Position numbers and translations under genes: made by a program
Assembly: GCA_047967505.1 (NCBI GenBank)
Contig: CM106539.1
Source of the DNA: Dipteris shenzhenensis
Lineage: Eukaryota; Polypodiophyta; Polypodiopsida; Gleicheniales
Strand: one strand, 5' to 3'
Length of the DNA stretch: 64,000 nucleotides
Shown: positions 1 through 11,180 of the stretch, in pieces
Layout of the letters: each line of letters opens with the position of its first letter
Numbering within the stretch: the first letter of the stretch is position 1
The notes under the pieces: generated by a model
Seen by the model: the letters and a program-made list of their open reading frames with translations, nothing else
What the model was told of the DNA's origin: nothing
Database searches by the model: none

Positions 1-180
1 CAAACTCAGCTAACTAAGGTGGCATACTAACTAAGCCACGAACTAGAGTACGTAAGGATAGTTGTCATCCAGCTATTATTCATGGGCGGTGTACCAACCG
101 CATCTGCAGCTAACAAGTCGGTGACATAAATGCACAATGGTCACCCTGGCATATCACGAGTGGAGCTCGATATCTCAACA
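1..180 (-). repeat. 3' LTR (partial) of copia element A
   Basis: On the minus strand the LTR begins with TGTTGAGATATCGAGCTCC at position 180, directly after a purine-rich tract. It runs leftward off the window, so its full length and terminal CA cannot be seen. The pol reading frame extends about 40 nt into it and stops at 141. I find no matching copy of this LTR start at the other end of the element (4976 onward), so the 5' LTR is truncated or strongly diverged there. Confidence 0.75.
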
Positions 181-1732
181 CTCCCCCTCGAACTCAATCC
201 CAATTCTTGCACACCAAGCAGGTCTCTGAACTTGTGCAGCTTCTCTGCACCCAATGCCTTCGTGAATATGTCAACTACGTGATCCTCTGTGCTGACATAA
301 ACTAGATCAATAAGACCTAGTAAAACCTTCTCCCGCACATAGTGATAATGCACCTCAATGTGCTTTGTTCTAGCATGATAGACTCGGATACTTGCCAAGT
401 ATATACTGCTCATGTTGTCACAATAAATGACAACTGGCCCATCTGTAGACTGATGCATATCATAAAGTAGCTTATGCAACCAAGCTACCTCACATGCAGC
501 CATTGCTGCACCCCTGTACTCAGCCTCTGTGCTCGACAAGGCAACTGTAGGCTGTTTCTTGCTGCTCCAAGTGACTGCAGCACTCCCAAAAGAGAACACA
601 TATCCACTGGTAGATCGTCTATCAGAAATACTACCAGGCCAATCAGCATTAGTGTATCCATGCAATTGTATCTGAACCCCAGTCTCATAAAATAGTCCAT
701 ACTGCAATGTGGACTTCACATACCTGAGTATGCGTCTAGCTGCATCCAAATGCGGTTTCCTTGGAGCCTGCATAAACTGACTTACCAATCCAACATCATA
801 GCTCAAATCTGGCCTGGTAATAGTCATATAAATCAAACTTCCTACTATGCGTCTGTACATAGTAGGGTCTTCCAGAAGCTCACCTGCATCTACGCTCAGC
901 TTCACATTCTGCTCCAAAGGAACTGAAATAGGCTTACAGCCTGTCATCCCATATTTGGACAGCATGTCCAATCCATACTGCCTCTGCAAGAGCCGTATCC
1001 CACTTGGTGATCTAATCACCTCAATGCCCAAGAAATAACGCAGCTCTCCCAAGTCCTTCATCTCAAACCTCTGCTTCAATAGCATTTTCACATGAAGGAT
1101 ATCTTCATCATTATCACCTGTGATGATCAAATCATCAACATACATGACAAGCAGCATACTACCTTTCTCTGTTTTTCTCACATAAAGTGAGAAATATGCC
1201 TTGGAAATTTGAAAGCCAATAGTGACAAGATACTGTCCTATCTTGTCAGACCATGCTCTAGGTGCTTGCTTTAAGCCATACAAGGCTTTCTTCAAGAGGC
1301 TGCAAATAAACTCAGGATGAACAGCATGAGCATAACCTGGTGGCTGCTCCATAAAGACCTCTTCTTGCAAATCACCATGCAAGAAGGCATTCTTTACATC
1401 CATCTGAAGTCAAAACCATCCCTTTGATGCAACCATAACAATGATTGCTCTTACGGTTGCCATCCTTGCAACCGGACTAAATGTTTCTTCATAATCAATG
1501 CCATATGTTTGTGCATACCCCTTGATAACTAATCTTGCCTTGTATCTGTTCACAAAACCAGCTGCATTGTGCTTCACCTTATAAACCCACTTACAGCCAA
1601 TTGTATTCTTGTCTTTAGGCAAAGGCACCAATTCCCATGTAGCATTTGCTTCCAGGGCATCCATTTCGTCATCCATGGCTTTCTCCCATTTTTTTTTCCC
1701 ATGGCTTGCTCAAAAGAAGTGGGTTCTGGTTC
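141..1732 (-). pseudogene. copia reverse transcriptase-RNase H
   Basis: RT begins with WEKAMDDEMDALEANATWELV near 1690 and runs through GCKWVYKVK, YKARLVIKGYAQ and FSPVARM. A TGA at 1410-1412 interrupts it just before MDVKNAFLHGDL. The rest is open from 1403 to 141 (420 codons): ALYGLKQAPRAW, the catalytic YVDD box (LVMYVDDLIITG), and then RNase H with WSSKKQPTVALSSTEAEYRG, YCDNMSSIYLA and RTKHIEVHYHYVRE. The catalytic YVDD is present, so the inactivity comes from the stop and from an A9-run frame slip at 1690-1698. Confidence 0.93.
181..192 (-). other. Polypurine tract of copia element A
   Basis: The minus strand reads CGAGGGGGAG immediately before the TG of the 3' LTR. This is the expected place and composition for the plus-strand priming polypurine tract of an LTR retrotransposon. 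Confidence 0.7.
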
Positions 1733-2592
1733 CTATATCACTTTGACCATATAGGCATAGTGAATGGCTGTAAATCCATCATATTTCAACCTATCCAGAG
1801 GATACCTAGCTCTGGTAGACCTGCGCAAAATAGGCTCACTTCCAGGTGCTCTCAAAACATCTCTGGTCTTCCTTACTCCAGGTGTAACAACAGAAGGAAT
1901 ACCCAACTCATCATCAATGCTCTGTTCTGAGCCACTAGATTCACCATCCACATAAGAGTAACCTGCATTCACATCAAACATGGGCTGATCTACTTCTCTT
2001 TTCCTTTTCGTGATACCTGCATACCACTATCTGCATTGCTTTGAGGAGATTCTCCTGATCTCAATCTGCCTGTCCATGGCGAAGTATGTGAACCACTGCT
2101 AGAGGACACTGTAGGTCCACTAATATTTTGTGATTGCTACTGTGAATTCTGTGCAGCATTACCATTTTGTGCATCTACATCATCAATCACATTTATTGGT
2201 TTATACCTGCTGCTCATCTCATAAAAAACAACATCTCTGCTCACTGTAAACTTATGAGTAGAAGGGTTATAGCATCTATACCCTTTCTGTTGCAGAGAAT
2301 AACCAATAAAGATGCACTTCTCAGCCTTTGGATCCAACTTGGACCTCAACTCATCTGGCACATGAACATAGGCAATGCAACCAAAAATTTTCAAATGAGA
2401 AATATCTGATTTCCTACCAGTATACATCTCCTCTAGTGTCATGCCATGTATTGCTGCAGTGGGAGTCCTGTTCATTATGTAAACTGCTGTAGCAACTGCT
2501 TCAGCCCAATAATAATCTGGTAGGTCTTTTTCATTTAGCATGGCCCGAGATACCTCTCCAACATGCCTGTTTTTCCTTTCTGCAAGTCCATT
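1733..2592 (-). pseudogene. copia integrase C-terminus and linker to RT
   Basis: Two open pieces in different frames (2137-2541 and 1733-1981) continue the integrase. The first has YYWAEAVATAVYIMNRTP, FGCIAYVHVP and KCIFIGYS, typical of the copia integrase C-terminal region. The second carries the linker signature RRSTRARYPLDRLKY that precedes copia RT. They are separated by TAG at 2137-2139 and a frame change in 1982-2136. The second ends at TAG 1733-1735. It is the same element as the neighbouring entries, not a separate gene. Confidence 0.88.
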
Positions 2593-4491
2593 TTACTGTG
2601 GGGTATGACTGCATGAATATTGTTGCTTTATGCCATGCTCCTGTAGGAACCTTGCAAACTCATTTGAGAGGTACTCTCCCCCTCCATCTGACCTTAGGCA
2701 TTTTATTTGCAGGCCTATTTCTTTTTCAACCATAGCTTTAAAAGCTTTCAAATGCCCAAACACTTCACTTTTCTTTTTCATAAAATACACCCAAACTTTT
2801 CTACTGTAGTCATCAATAAAAGTGACAAAATAATGACAGCCCCCAATAGATGCAGCTTTAGTAGTCCAGACATCAGAATGGATTAATTCCAATGGCTTCT
2901 TACTCTCTTGAACATGTCTAGGAAATGGTTTCCTTGCCTGTTTTCCAAATTGACAGGCTTCACATACCTTATGCATTTCTGCAACCTTGAACTTAGGCAA
3001 TCCTGCAACAATATTTTGGGCCTGCATTGATTTAAGTCGTTGTACATTAACATGACCAATGCGTTTATGCCAGATATCAATATCTGCAACTACACCGGTC
3101 CCATGTGCAAACATTGCTGCACTCAATTTAGGCATGTCCGCATCCAACGTAAACATCCTGTCCTTCTTTCCTTTTGCTATCAAGCGACCGTTATTTTTCA
3201 TATCCTCAACAAAGCATCCATGAGGATTAAATCTGACCTGCAAGCCCTGCTCAACCATTTGACCAACAGAAACCAGGCTCTTGGTGATATTCAGGACATG
3301 AAATACATCAAACAAGTATTTCTTTTTCCCATTCTGCATAGACAAAGGAATTTTACCAATCTGCACAATAGGATGTGCAGTATCATCACCAGTCTCCACA
3401 AATCCTGGTCTTTCCATTTTCCTTGCATCCTGCATCCATTTTGCATGACTTGTCATGTGGTTTGATGCACCTGAGTCAACATACCACACATCATTGCTTC
3501 CTTCTGCACTTGTCACAGAATTGGTCATGTGCTGCACCATAAACAGATGCTCATTTTTGTCATCACCCTGTCTATTAGAAAATGCATAATTCCCTTGCTG
3601 CAATTTTCCATTCATGATGTCATTCTGCTTTTTATAGCAGTCTTTAGCCATATGACCCATTTTACCATAGTAGTAGCATTCAACATTGATGTTTGCATTT
3701 TGGCCTCTCTGCCATCCACCACGACCTCTTTGGCTCCCCCTGCCTCTAGAGTTACCATGTCCTCCTCCATAGGACTGGTTTTCTTGAGTTTGCTGCATAT
3801 TCTGATTTCTACCACGGCCTTCAGATCGGCCTGCTCTACCTCTTCCAGCATTTGAGTAGAAGACAGTTTCTTTTGAAGTTCCTCCTGAAGAAGATGCACC
3901 ACCATTTCTCTGCTCTTCAGAAATTAGAAGACCAAACAACTCCTCGAAATCATAAAATTTTTCACGGATGGCAATGGATGTCCAGAACTGTGCATAATCC
4001 TTTCCTAGGCCATTCAAGGTCACAGAAACTAAATCATCATCTTCCACTGGGGACCCAATGGAAGCAAGTGCATCTGCAATTTTCTTCACCTTCATGTGGT
4101 AGTCATTGATGCTCATATTTTCTCTCTGCACATTGTGCAACTCCTGCTTGAGTTGCATTTTCCTGGCTTGCGTATTTGTGCTGTACATTTTTGCCAAAGT
4201 ATCCCATGCCTCCTTTGGCGTACTTGCATCCTGAATATGCACAATCATAGAATCTGAAATATTGATAGTCAGCCAGTACATAACTTTTCTGGCTCTCTCA
4301 TGCCATCCTTTAAATGCATGCATTTCCTGTTGATTGGGAACATTAGGAAGAACTGGTTCTTCTTCATTTCTTGTAATGAACTCCCAATAGCCTTTTTCCA
4401 TAAGGAAATTCGTCATTCTAAACTTCCATGCTTGGAAGTTGTTCTTGTCAAGCTTTTTAGTGACAATCTATGAAAGAGAATCAGACGCCAT
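2593..4491 (-). pseudogene. copia gag-protease-integrase (N-terminal part)
   Basis: The likely original start is the ATG at 4491, but an in-frame TAG at 4468-4470 follows, and the open stretch restarts at 4416. Domain order: a UBN2-type gag region (about residues 1-190 of the open stretch), an Arg/Gly-rich segment, a zinc knuckle, protease with WYVDSGASNHM, the GAG-pre-integrase region (IWHKRIGHVN), and the integrase core with WTTKA, FIDDYSRKVW and LRSDGGGEYLSNEF. The zinc knuckle reads CYYYGKMGHMAKDC, so the second Cys of CX2CX4HX4C is Tyr. The stretch ends at TAA (2593-2595), where family members normally have Gln in TPQQNG. The product would have packaged, processed and integrated the element's RNA/cDNA. 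Confidence 0.92.
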
Positions 4492-4962
4492 TACAGAACA
4501 CTGCAAAATATTCTGTCACTGCAAAAAACATAGCTTTTGCCTCACAAGGGCAAATCTGCAAAACTAACGAAAGTGGTATTTGACCACACAGTCACTTCCT
4601 AGTGATGATTTTGCATGAACAGGCAATAAGGATGATTTTGTAACTCCCAATATCTCTACGCACAGGCATACGATGCAATTTCTACAGCAACTTTTCACCG
4701 ACCTGCAGAGCAGTGGTCGCACAACAAAAATAGGGCCTTTTTCTCATTGCTTGCACAGAACTTCTGCCCCGAAACGGGCCCCAAAATGGCCTCGAATCAG
4801 ACCCGAAATGGTGTCTCAATCTGAGACAATGCACTCTTGCACTTTCCGGCTATGCTACCTGTAGAGATTTGCTCCCAAACTCGAAAAAGGAAAGCAACAC
4901 TGGTCCTCTTACCAGGACACCGCGAACTTGGTTTGCTTTCTTGAGCTCCTTACCATGAACCA

Positions 4963-4975
4963 GGCTCTGATACCA
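4963..4975 (-). other. Primer binding site for initiator-Met tRNA (copia A)
   Basis: The minus strand reads TGGTATCAGAGCC, the usual plant copia primer binding site complementary to the 3' end of initiator methionine tRNA. On the plus strand it is followed by TGTAAAG at 4976, the expected LTR/PBS junction. About 470 nt of leader separates it from the gag start at 4491. I see no other gene in that leader. Confidence 0.85.
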
Positions 4976-5130
4976 TGTAAAGATAGTGGGAGAGAAGGAA
5001 GGAGTCTCACTTTGACTCACATCATGTGATGTTGGGATTTCATATTGCTTGCAAGGAAATACTCAGGATTGGACTCACACACTTTTGCATATCTTGCAAT
5101 TCTTGATGATCCCCAAGACCGTATTAGATA

Positions 5131-6041
5131 ATTCGAGAAAAATGCAATTCCCAGAATGGTAGTTTTGGAAGAAATTGTAGCCTTCCTCCATGAAAAAATA
5201 GGAGAAATATGTGAAAATAGACTAGATCGCCATTCATGAAGTATGTAATATCAACTACATTTCCAAATAATAAATCGAATATCATTGTCTAAACTACGTT
5301 ATCATCAACAAAGTAATAATCAAAATCCATTTGAGTGAGATTCATCTCGTGAGACATAGTGGTGTCCAAAAACGCCTTCATAATAGCTCTCTAGAATGTC
5401 CATCGATATTGAGTCTCGCTTTGTTGTGAGCATTCGACAAAAATGCAATTCCCACCGAAAGTTTTGGAAGAAATTATAGCCTTTCTCCATGAAAAAACAA
5501 GTTAATATGTGAAAATAGACTAGATTGCCATTCATGAAGTATGAAATATCAACTACATTCTCAAATAATAAATAGAATATCAGTGTCTACACTACGTTAT
5601 CATCAACAAAATAATAAACTTCAAAACCCATTTGAGTGAGATTCATCAGCTCGTGAGCCATAGTGGTGTTCAAAAACACCTTCATAATAGCTCTCTAAAA
5701 TTTCCATTGATATTGAGACTTGCTTTGTTGTGAGCATTCGAGAAAAATGCAATTCCCAAACTCACAGTTTTGGAAGAAATTGTAGCCTTTCTCCATGAAA
5801 AAACATGAGAAATATGTGAAAATCGACTAGATTGCCATTCATGAAGTATGAAATATTAACTACATTCTCAAATAATAAATACAATAACAGTGTTTAAACA
5901 ACGTTATCATCAACACAAACTAATAAACTTTGAAACCCATTTCAGTGAGATTCATCTCATGAGCCATAGTGGTGTTCAAAAACCCCTTCATAATAGCTCT
6001 CTAGAATTTCCATTGATATTGAGACTCGCTTTATTGTGAGC
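5131..6041. repeat. Three-copy tandem repeat, 301-306 bp units
   Basis: Three consecutive units start with ATTCGAGAAAAATGCAATTCC or a close variant: 5131-5431 (301 bp), 5432-5735 (304 bp) and 5736-6041 (306 bp). Each contains GGAAGAAATTGTAGCCTTTC, CATTCATGAAGTATG, TAATAAATA and CTCGTGAG/CATGAGCCATAGTGGTG in the same order. The units are clearly homologous but not identical, so the tandem is not recent. Reading frames inside it are short and not shared between units, so I take it as non-coding. It abuts the right end of copia A. Confidence 0.85.
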
Positions 6042-6869
6042 ATTCTCTTTTGATTCTCCAAAACACCGTTTAAAATAACCATGAATATTGCAATGACAAT
6101 GTACAGGCTCTTTAACTTGACCAATTGTTTTTAGAGGAGAATGAATGCAAGGCATATAGTTGATGTAAAATCAATGGGAAATGACAAGCATTTGATGTAA
6201 ATTTAGGTGGTAATGACAATCATTTATTGTGCACTTTCAATGTTTAGATTGACTAGCATTATTGTAAAAGGATAACACATTGCGAAGTTAAAAGTTACAC
6301 TTTAGGATGAAAACATAATAGCTTGTGGATGCATCATTGAAATCCTTGAAATAAAGCATGATTCCAAAGAAACTCTCAATTTATAGCCCCGACAAGGAGA
6401 ATGGCACCAATGCCAGCTCTCCACAATCCATTGGAAAGAAAGGCAGGAGGGAGTACACTCCTTCAAAATCCATTATGAATGTAGTTATGAACATGTTGCA
6501 TATTATTCACACACAATAATTATGCACCAATTTACACATCTAGCAAGAAAGTAGTAATTCCCATAAGTAATGATTGCATAAAGAAATACAATGTTGTTAT
6601 TCAAAACTCATAGTCTGCAAATAGCTCCTCTCCTGCATGTATATTATCTATGGATTCAATACAAATGTGACCATATTTTGCAATATCTATGCTCATCATG
6701 GGGTCATACCAAGGTGGAAAGTTAGGGGAAAATACTTAGCAAACGTTTGGCTTTGCATTGGTATTTCTATTGATGCTAATAAACCCTGCCACATTGCCAT
6801 ATTGAACATCACCAACAATATGCACCATATCCTTCATAGGGACAGTAGGGTCCTCTTAGATGGAGTACT
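6042..6869. other. AT-rich stretch, no recognised feature
   Basis: No gene, repeat or RNA gene recognised. A 79-codon open frame at 6637-6876 on the plus strand has no motif I know and is likely chance. Confidence 0.4.
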
Positions 6870-8040
6870 TCTTTAGCCTTGGATAAAGTCTACATAATTC
6901 CTTCTAGTCTCTGTAGGAGTACTTGTCACCTCCATAATGGAGAATAGTAGTCCCTCTCTTGATGAAGTCATGCACAAACAACCCCAAGCCAGCACCTGTA
7001 GTGGCTGACTCATGCACCTTGAAAGCCACATTTTTAATCCAGGACACTTTGTTGATAGGGATAGGTAATTTGGTGGTCCAAATGGATCTTGTTCTAGTAT
7101 GTACCTACTCAAGCATGATTTGAATGTATATCTCTCTACATCACAAAAGACAATTCCAATTCTAAGCCACAACAGTTATATAGGATTGCGATAAAATCAA
7201 CTCAAAATCAAAAAACACTTTGACATATGTACTTTCATGGAAAATACACATTCTGTAGTCGGTTTATGTAGGCCTTAGCAATGTGTTTCTTGATATAGCG
7301 ACCTTTGTACCCTAGGTCTATAGCCAATTGAGAAACTTGCATAGCATTCATGCTAGAGAGTTGTGGAGCATTCCTTAAAATTCTTATTTGGGATGCATTG
7401 AGTTCAAGCACCTAGCCATCACCACCATGGGTTGCCCTAGGGTGTACACCCTTTGGTTTTGTATTACCACCTATAGCCCTCTCTCTTAGTTGATCTGCAA
7501 GAGGAATATTTATTATTTTATATTCCATACTTGACTATGCATGATTTTCCTCCCTCCATTCATCAATTACTTTCTGGACGAGGTTGAAATCCTTATGCCC
7601 CTCCATCACAAGTAATTGTCCATACCAATTTGTTTCGATCATGTTGTGCACATCTATCATTGAGTTGTAGTAGTAGGTAAGGCATCAAGTCTCCCAATAG
7701 AATATTATCATCCTTGTCTTGTACATCAAACGTTGAAGGAAATATGCAATTTGATGGAGCTAACGCAAGCCTTGTATGTGGAGTCATCAACAAATGATTG
7801 TCCTTCTAGGATCACATCCAAATGCCTTTAAGGATTTTGCTAAGGGTTTGAACATTGCCTCAACACCAACCTTGTCGGGCCTATTTATCCTTGTATTACT
7901 ATAAGTGTACATCCTTGCTAAGACCCTATAACAAAGAAAGGGAGGCTCTCGTTTCCATAATTTTGCAGCTTTCCTACCATATCAAGTATGTTAAGCTCCA
8001 TTGGGGTTGACCAAATACCTACATTAAATCTTTGTAGCAT
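6870..8040 (-). pseudogene. Decayed unknown coding sequence
   Basis: Minus-strand translations keep long protein-like stretches that change frame. Near 7850-8010 there is KLWKREPPFLCYRVLARMY and NRPDKVGVEAMFKPLAKSLK. At 7593-7793 there is DNILLGDLMPYLLLQLNDRC and NKLVWTITCDGGA. Near 7560 there is KDFNLVQKVIDEWREENHA. At 7260-7460 there is LNASQIRILRNAPQLSSMNA and LAIDLGYKGRYIKKHIAKAY. I do not recognise the family. The composition (Lys/Arg/Leu mixture, no low complexity) argues for a former protein gene, more likely of a mobile element than of the host. At least two frame shifts and several stops break it. Confidence 0.4.
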
Positions 8041-8199
8041 GAAGGAAGTGGTTTTGTCGGTGAGGCTCAAATGTGAGTGTAACTGCAGTCGAAATGTACA
8101 TGTGATGTGACAAGCACGTAGAGCACAAAAAAACGAGCGGCTTTTCTTTTTGGAGTGCCCTCAAATTCTTATTGGATCAAGAGATACGACTTGATCTAG

Positions 8200-8670
8200 T
8201 TGGAGGGGCAAAAGGAGTGCAAATGGTGCTCGATGATGATGTGTCACTGTGGGTCACATGCAGTGATGATGTGGCACTGTGCCTAGCAAGAGGTGTGCTT
8301 GTGAAGCCCTGTGCTGAGGTGGCAGGAGTGGTCACATGACATGACTGTGGAGCACTGTGTGTGCCTGTAGATGTCAGTGCTGATTGGACAGCTAAGGTGG
8401 CACAAATGATGTCAACAGATGCCATGGCACTGATGACGTGTTAATGATGATGTGGCAATGATAACATGGCACTGATGACATGGTAGATGACATGGCTTAG
8501 GTGATGTGGTAGTGGTGATGTGGCCTGATGAGTTGGCAAGATGATATGGCAGATAAGGTCTACCATGTGGCACAAATGGGTAAGATTGCCACGTGGCACA
8601 AATTTGGCCACTGACCGAACCTAACCCAAGGATAAGGCCAACCCTATCTACCACGTGGCTTTTCCACATG
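8200..8670. repeat. Degenerate GATGATGTGGCA-type minisatellite
   Basis: The words GATGATGTGGCACTG, GATGACATGGCA, GATGACATGGTAG, TGATGTGGTAGTGG and AAGATATGGCAG recur at irregular 12-24 bp spacing with CACGTGGCAC variants near the right end. It is an old, eroded simple repeat. The two open frames on the minus strand here (82 and 85 codons) are by-products of the repeat. Confidence 0.6.
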
Positions 8671-10060
8671 TCAGAAGAGCTTGGCTATGGTTGCAGAAGT
8701 AGGCTCTGTGGAGAAGGGTGACAGAATCGATGGAACATAGAGCCTGGGCATCAATGATGACTATGTGTTGAAGGAGGCGACGATGTCGCTGGCTTTGGAG
8801 CATCAGGTGCCAAGAGAGCTAGAGCTTTGGAGCTTTGGAGATGGTTTGTGAATCAGCTCACCGTTCCACGTTCGATGTAGCTTCGACCACTTCGAGAGTG
8901 TCCAAGGAGCCACCGGTGTATAGAGTCATCGAAGGTATAGCCTTACCGTTTGGCTAGTTGATGGCATTGGCGCTGCTTGTGGCGTTGCTATTGGTTGGAG
9001 AGCCAAATCCTTCTTCCCTTGATGGACACTCAAGAGGTGGTCGGGTCGACAATGCATGCACATAGGAGTCGCCGTTGATAGTTCGGTCTATAGTACTCAT
9101 TTGGAGAGTGTTGGCTATTGGAGTCACCACTGCTGCTGCTCGTTGGTCGATCGGTTGGAGCTCTATTGAGAGGCTATGAGTGGCTATGGAGAAGGAGCCG
9201 TAGGCTATCATAGGGCATAGATGTTGTTTCCTCTAACTTAGACGACATGTGCACAGTGGATCAAGAGCCCATTGACGATTGTTGCAGGGCTTTAAACGGG
9301 TTAGCATCCAGTTGATTGCGGGATGCTATGAGCATGCAGAGCGTTGGAGGTGTCTGTTTGTCAGCCTGCGTTGCTCATGGCCTACTTGTTGTGTGAGGAG
9401 TTGGAGCTGTCCGTCTACTGGAGAGGTCGCATTTGAGCTAGCTTGGCAGCTGACTAGTTGCTGCAGAGTGTTATTGAAGGAGCGTTGCAGGAGCGTTTTG
9501 AAAGTGGAGAGCTGCCTTAGCAGCTATCGAAGGTATGCAGCCCTGTCAAGGAGGAGCTCACACAAGATGGTGCAGGAGTTGATGGCAGCTCGAGGAAGCT
9601 CTGTGGCACAATTACAGTAGATATTGCTTCGGCAGTCCCTCAAAGATGCAGGTCTATCTCCCTTCTCTTTTGCTTGTAGTTTTGGATGGATGAGAACTCT
9701 TTACAAAGATGCTTTGCCTTGAAGCTCTTTGAGACTCTTTGGATGCTCGCAAGAGCCGAATTGAAAGGCTTCTCTCCCTCTCTCTTTCACTCAAGCAAGA
9801 AGAAGACATCCCTATCTTTCTCACAAATCTCAAATCTCTCTCTCACAATAATAATGTCTCACACAATGAATTGAAATCCTCACAAGGAAATCTCAAGAAA
9901 TGAGTGGAAATCTCTTTCAATCAAATGGATAGAAATTTCTCTCAAATGGACAGATGAAGATCTCTCACCGGAAGTGGACTCTCATGGAGAACACTCAAGA
10001 GAACTCTCAATCTCACAATCTCTCTCACACTCTAAAGAATCATAATGCCTCAGTAGAAGG
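8671..10060. other. Unassigned region ending in a CT-rich tract
   Basis: 8671-9680 is of moderate GC with short open frames (for example 9279-9620 plus strand, 113 codons, Cys/Ser/Arg-rich) that match no family I know. 9760-10040 is a CTCTCT/AATCTC-rich low-complexity stretch. Because an LTR with its primer binding site lies at 10068-10334 and points leftward, part of this region may be the internal sequence of a non-autonomous LTR element, but no gag or pol is visible. Confidence 0.35.
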
Positions 10061-10067
10061 CAAGGGA

Positions 10068-10079
10068 GCTCTGATACCA
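10068..10079 (-). other. Primer binding site (copia family B, left LTR)
   Basis: The minus strand reads TGGTATCAGAGC, adjacent to the LTR at 10080-10334. This orients the LTR as a 5' LTR of an element extending to the left. Confidence 0.75.
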
Positions 10080-10334
10080 CAACAAAATATGAAGAGGGGA
10101 GAGGACAAGAGGAGATGAGGAGAGAGGGCATAGCTAGAGAGCACACCATAAATGACTAACTGTACACTAGATTTAGTTGAAAAAATAGAATATATACAAA
10201 CCCATTTAGGGTTAGGGTTAGGGGATCTAACCCTTTCCTTTATAGCACTCTATAAGGTTAGTGCTATGCACATATGATCATGTGATGGTGCTATGCACAC
10301 ATGATCACATGATGTTGAGCATGAACTCTCAACA
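10080..10334 (-). repeat. LTR of copia family B (5' LTR)
   Basis: This is homologous to 11181-11448 over its whole length with few substitutions and one missing segment of about 11 bp (GAGTCCTTTAT lost). On the minus strand it starts TGTTGAGAGTTCATGCTCAA. It contains the telomere-like string at 10205-10224. No matching 3' LTR is visible to its left, and no gag or pol follows. Confidence 0.75.
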
Positions 10335-10500
10335 CCAATCTTTGATACTAGTTGATGGAGAGGAGGTCTTATCAAAGAGCAACAAAGAAAGGGAGAACAC
10401 TAAAAATTATGGGTGCTAACTCACCCAGATCAAGGTAAGCTCTTATTATGTATGTATGGTACAAAGGGGTATATACTAGGCCATTGGCCTTTATCCTAAC

Positions 10501-11098
10501 ATTATGCAACCAAATACTTATGGGATGGATGCACCACTTTGCATGCAAGTAAATACCACCTAGATTGAGGTGCATGCAAAGTATTGTGCCCATTGGATAG
10601 GCTGTGTATTGTCGATCAAGCATTAAACACCATTTTTGCCTCATTGTGATGCACATCCGTAAAAAAACATGCTCCTAGGTGCGTTATCCAAATAGGTACA
10701 TCAGATGGGCATGCCACATTGCATGCAACTCAATACCACTTAGGTTGAGGTGTGTGCAGAGTATTGTGCCCATAGGATATGCTTTGCATGGTCGATCACG
10801 CATTATACACTATTTTTCCCCTAGTGTTATGCACAACTGTCAAAAAATGTGATCCCAGGTGTGTTATCTAAATAAGTACTTATGGGATGGGTACTCCACT
10901 TTTTATGCAACTCAATACCACCTAGGTTGAGATGTGTGCAAAGTATTGTGCCCATCTGATATGCTTTGCATGGTCGATCAAGCATTAAACACCGTTTTTA
11001 CCTTAGTGTGAAGCACATCCGTCAAAAAACATGCTCCTAGGTGTGTTATCCAAACAAGTACATATCGAATGGGTGCACCACATTGCATGCAACTCAAT
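10501..11098. repeat. Satellite array, left segment (about 3.3 monomers)
   Basis: Monomers recognised by GCCACTTTGCATGC-AAGT, GTGCAAAGTATTGTGCCCAT, GGTCGATCA-GCATTA and CATCCGT-AAAAAAC recur with spacing 180-182 bp (TTAT anchors at 10684, 10864, 11046). They are the same family as 14101-21790 but more diverged. The array breaks off at about 11098 and resumes at 14101 beyond inserted mobile-element sequence. Confidence 0.85.
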
Positions 11099-11180
11099 AT
11101 AAAATTATTTATACTATCATTTATAATTCTAAACCGTATAATCACAAATTTAAGATAGAGATTCTATTAGCTACATGCTA

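Larger units (their letters stand above)
1..5030 (-). mobile_element. Ty1/copia LTR retrotransposon A, decayed
   Basis: Read on the minus strand from right to left, the order is primer binding site (4963-4975), gag, protease, integrase, reverse transcriptase, RNase H, polypurine tract and 3' LTR. Integrase before RT marks Ty1/copia. At least seven lesions break the single gag-pol frame: TAG at 4468-4470, TAA at 2593-2595, TAG at 2137-2139, a frame change between 1982 and 2136, TAG at 1733-1735, a one-base slip in an A9 run at 1690-1698, and TGA at 1410-1412. The right limit is uncertain because the 5' LTR runs into unrelated tandem repeats by about 5130. Confidence 0.9.

Noticed and set aside
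5030-5045. TGTTGGGATTTC as the start of a plus-strand LTR
   Set aside because: It resembles a common LTR start, but no matching second copy, primer site or polypurine tract accompanies it.
9279-9620. 113-codon open frame, Cys/Arg/Ser-rich
   Set aside because: No start context, domain or homologous copy is visible; composition follows local GC content.
10205-10224. Interstitial telomere or chromosome end
   Set aside because: Only three short, imperfect repeat units inside an LTR that occurs twice; not a telomeric array.
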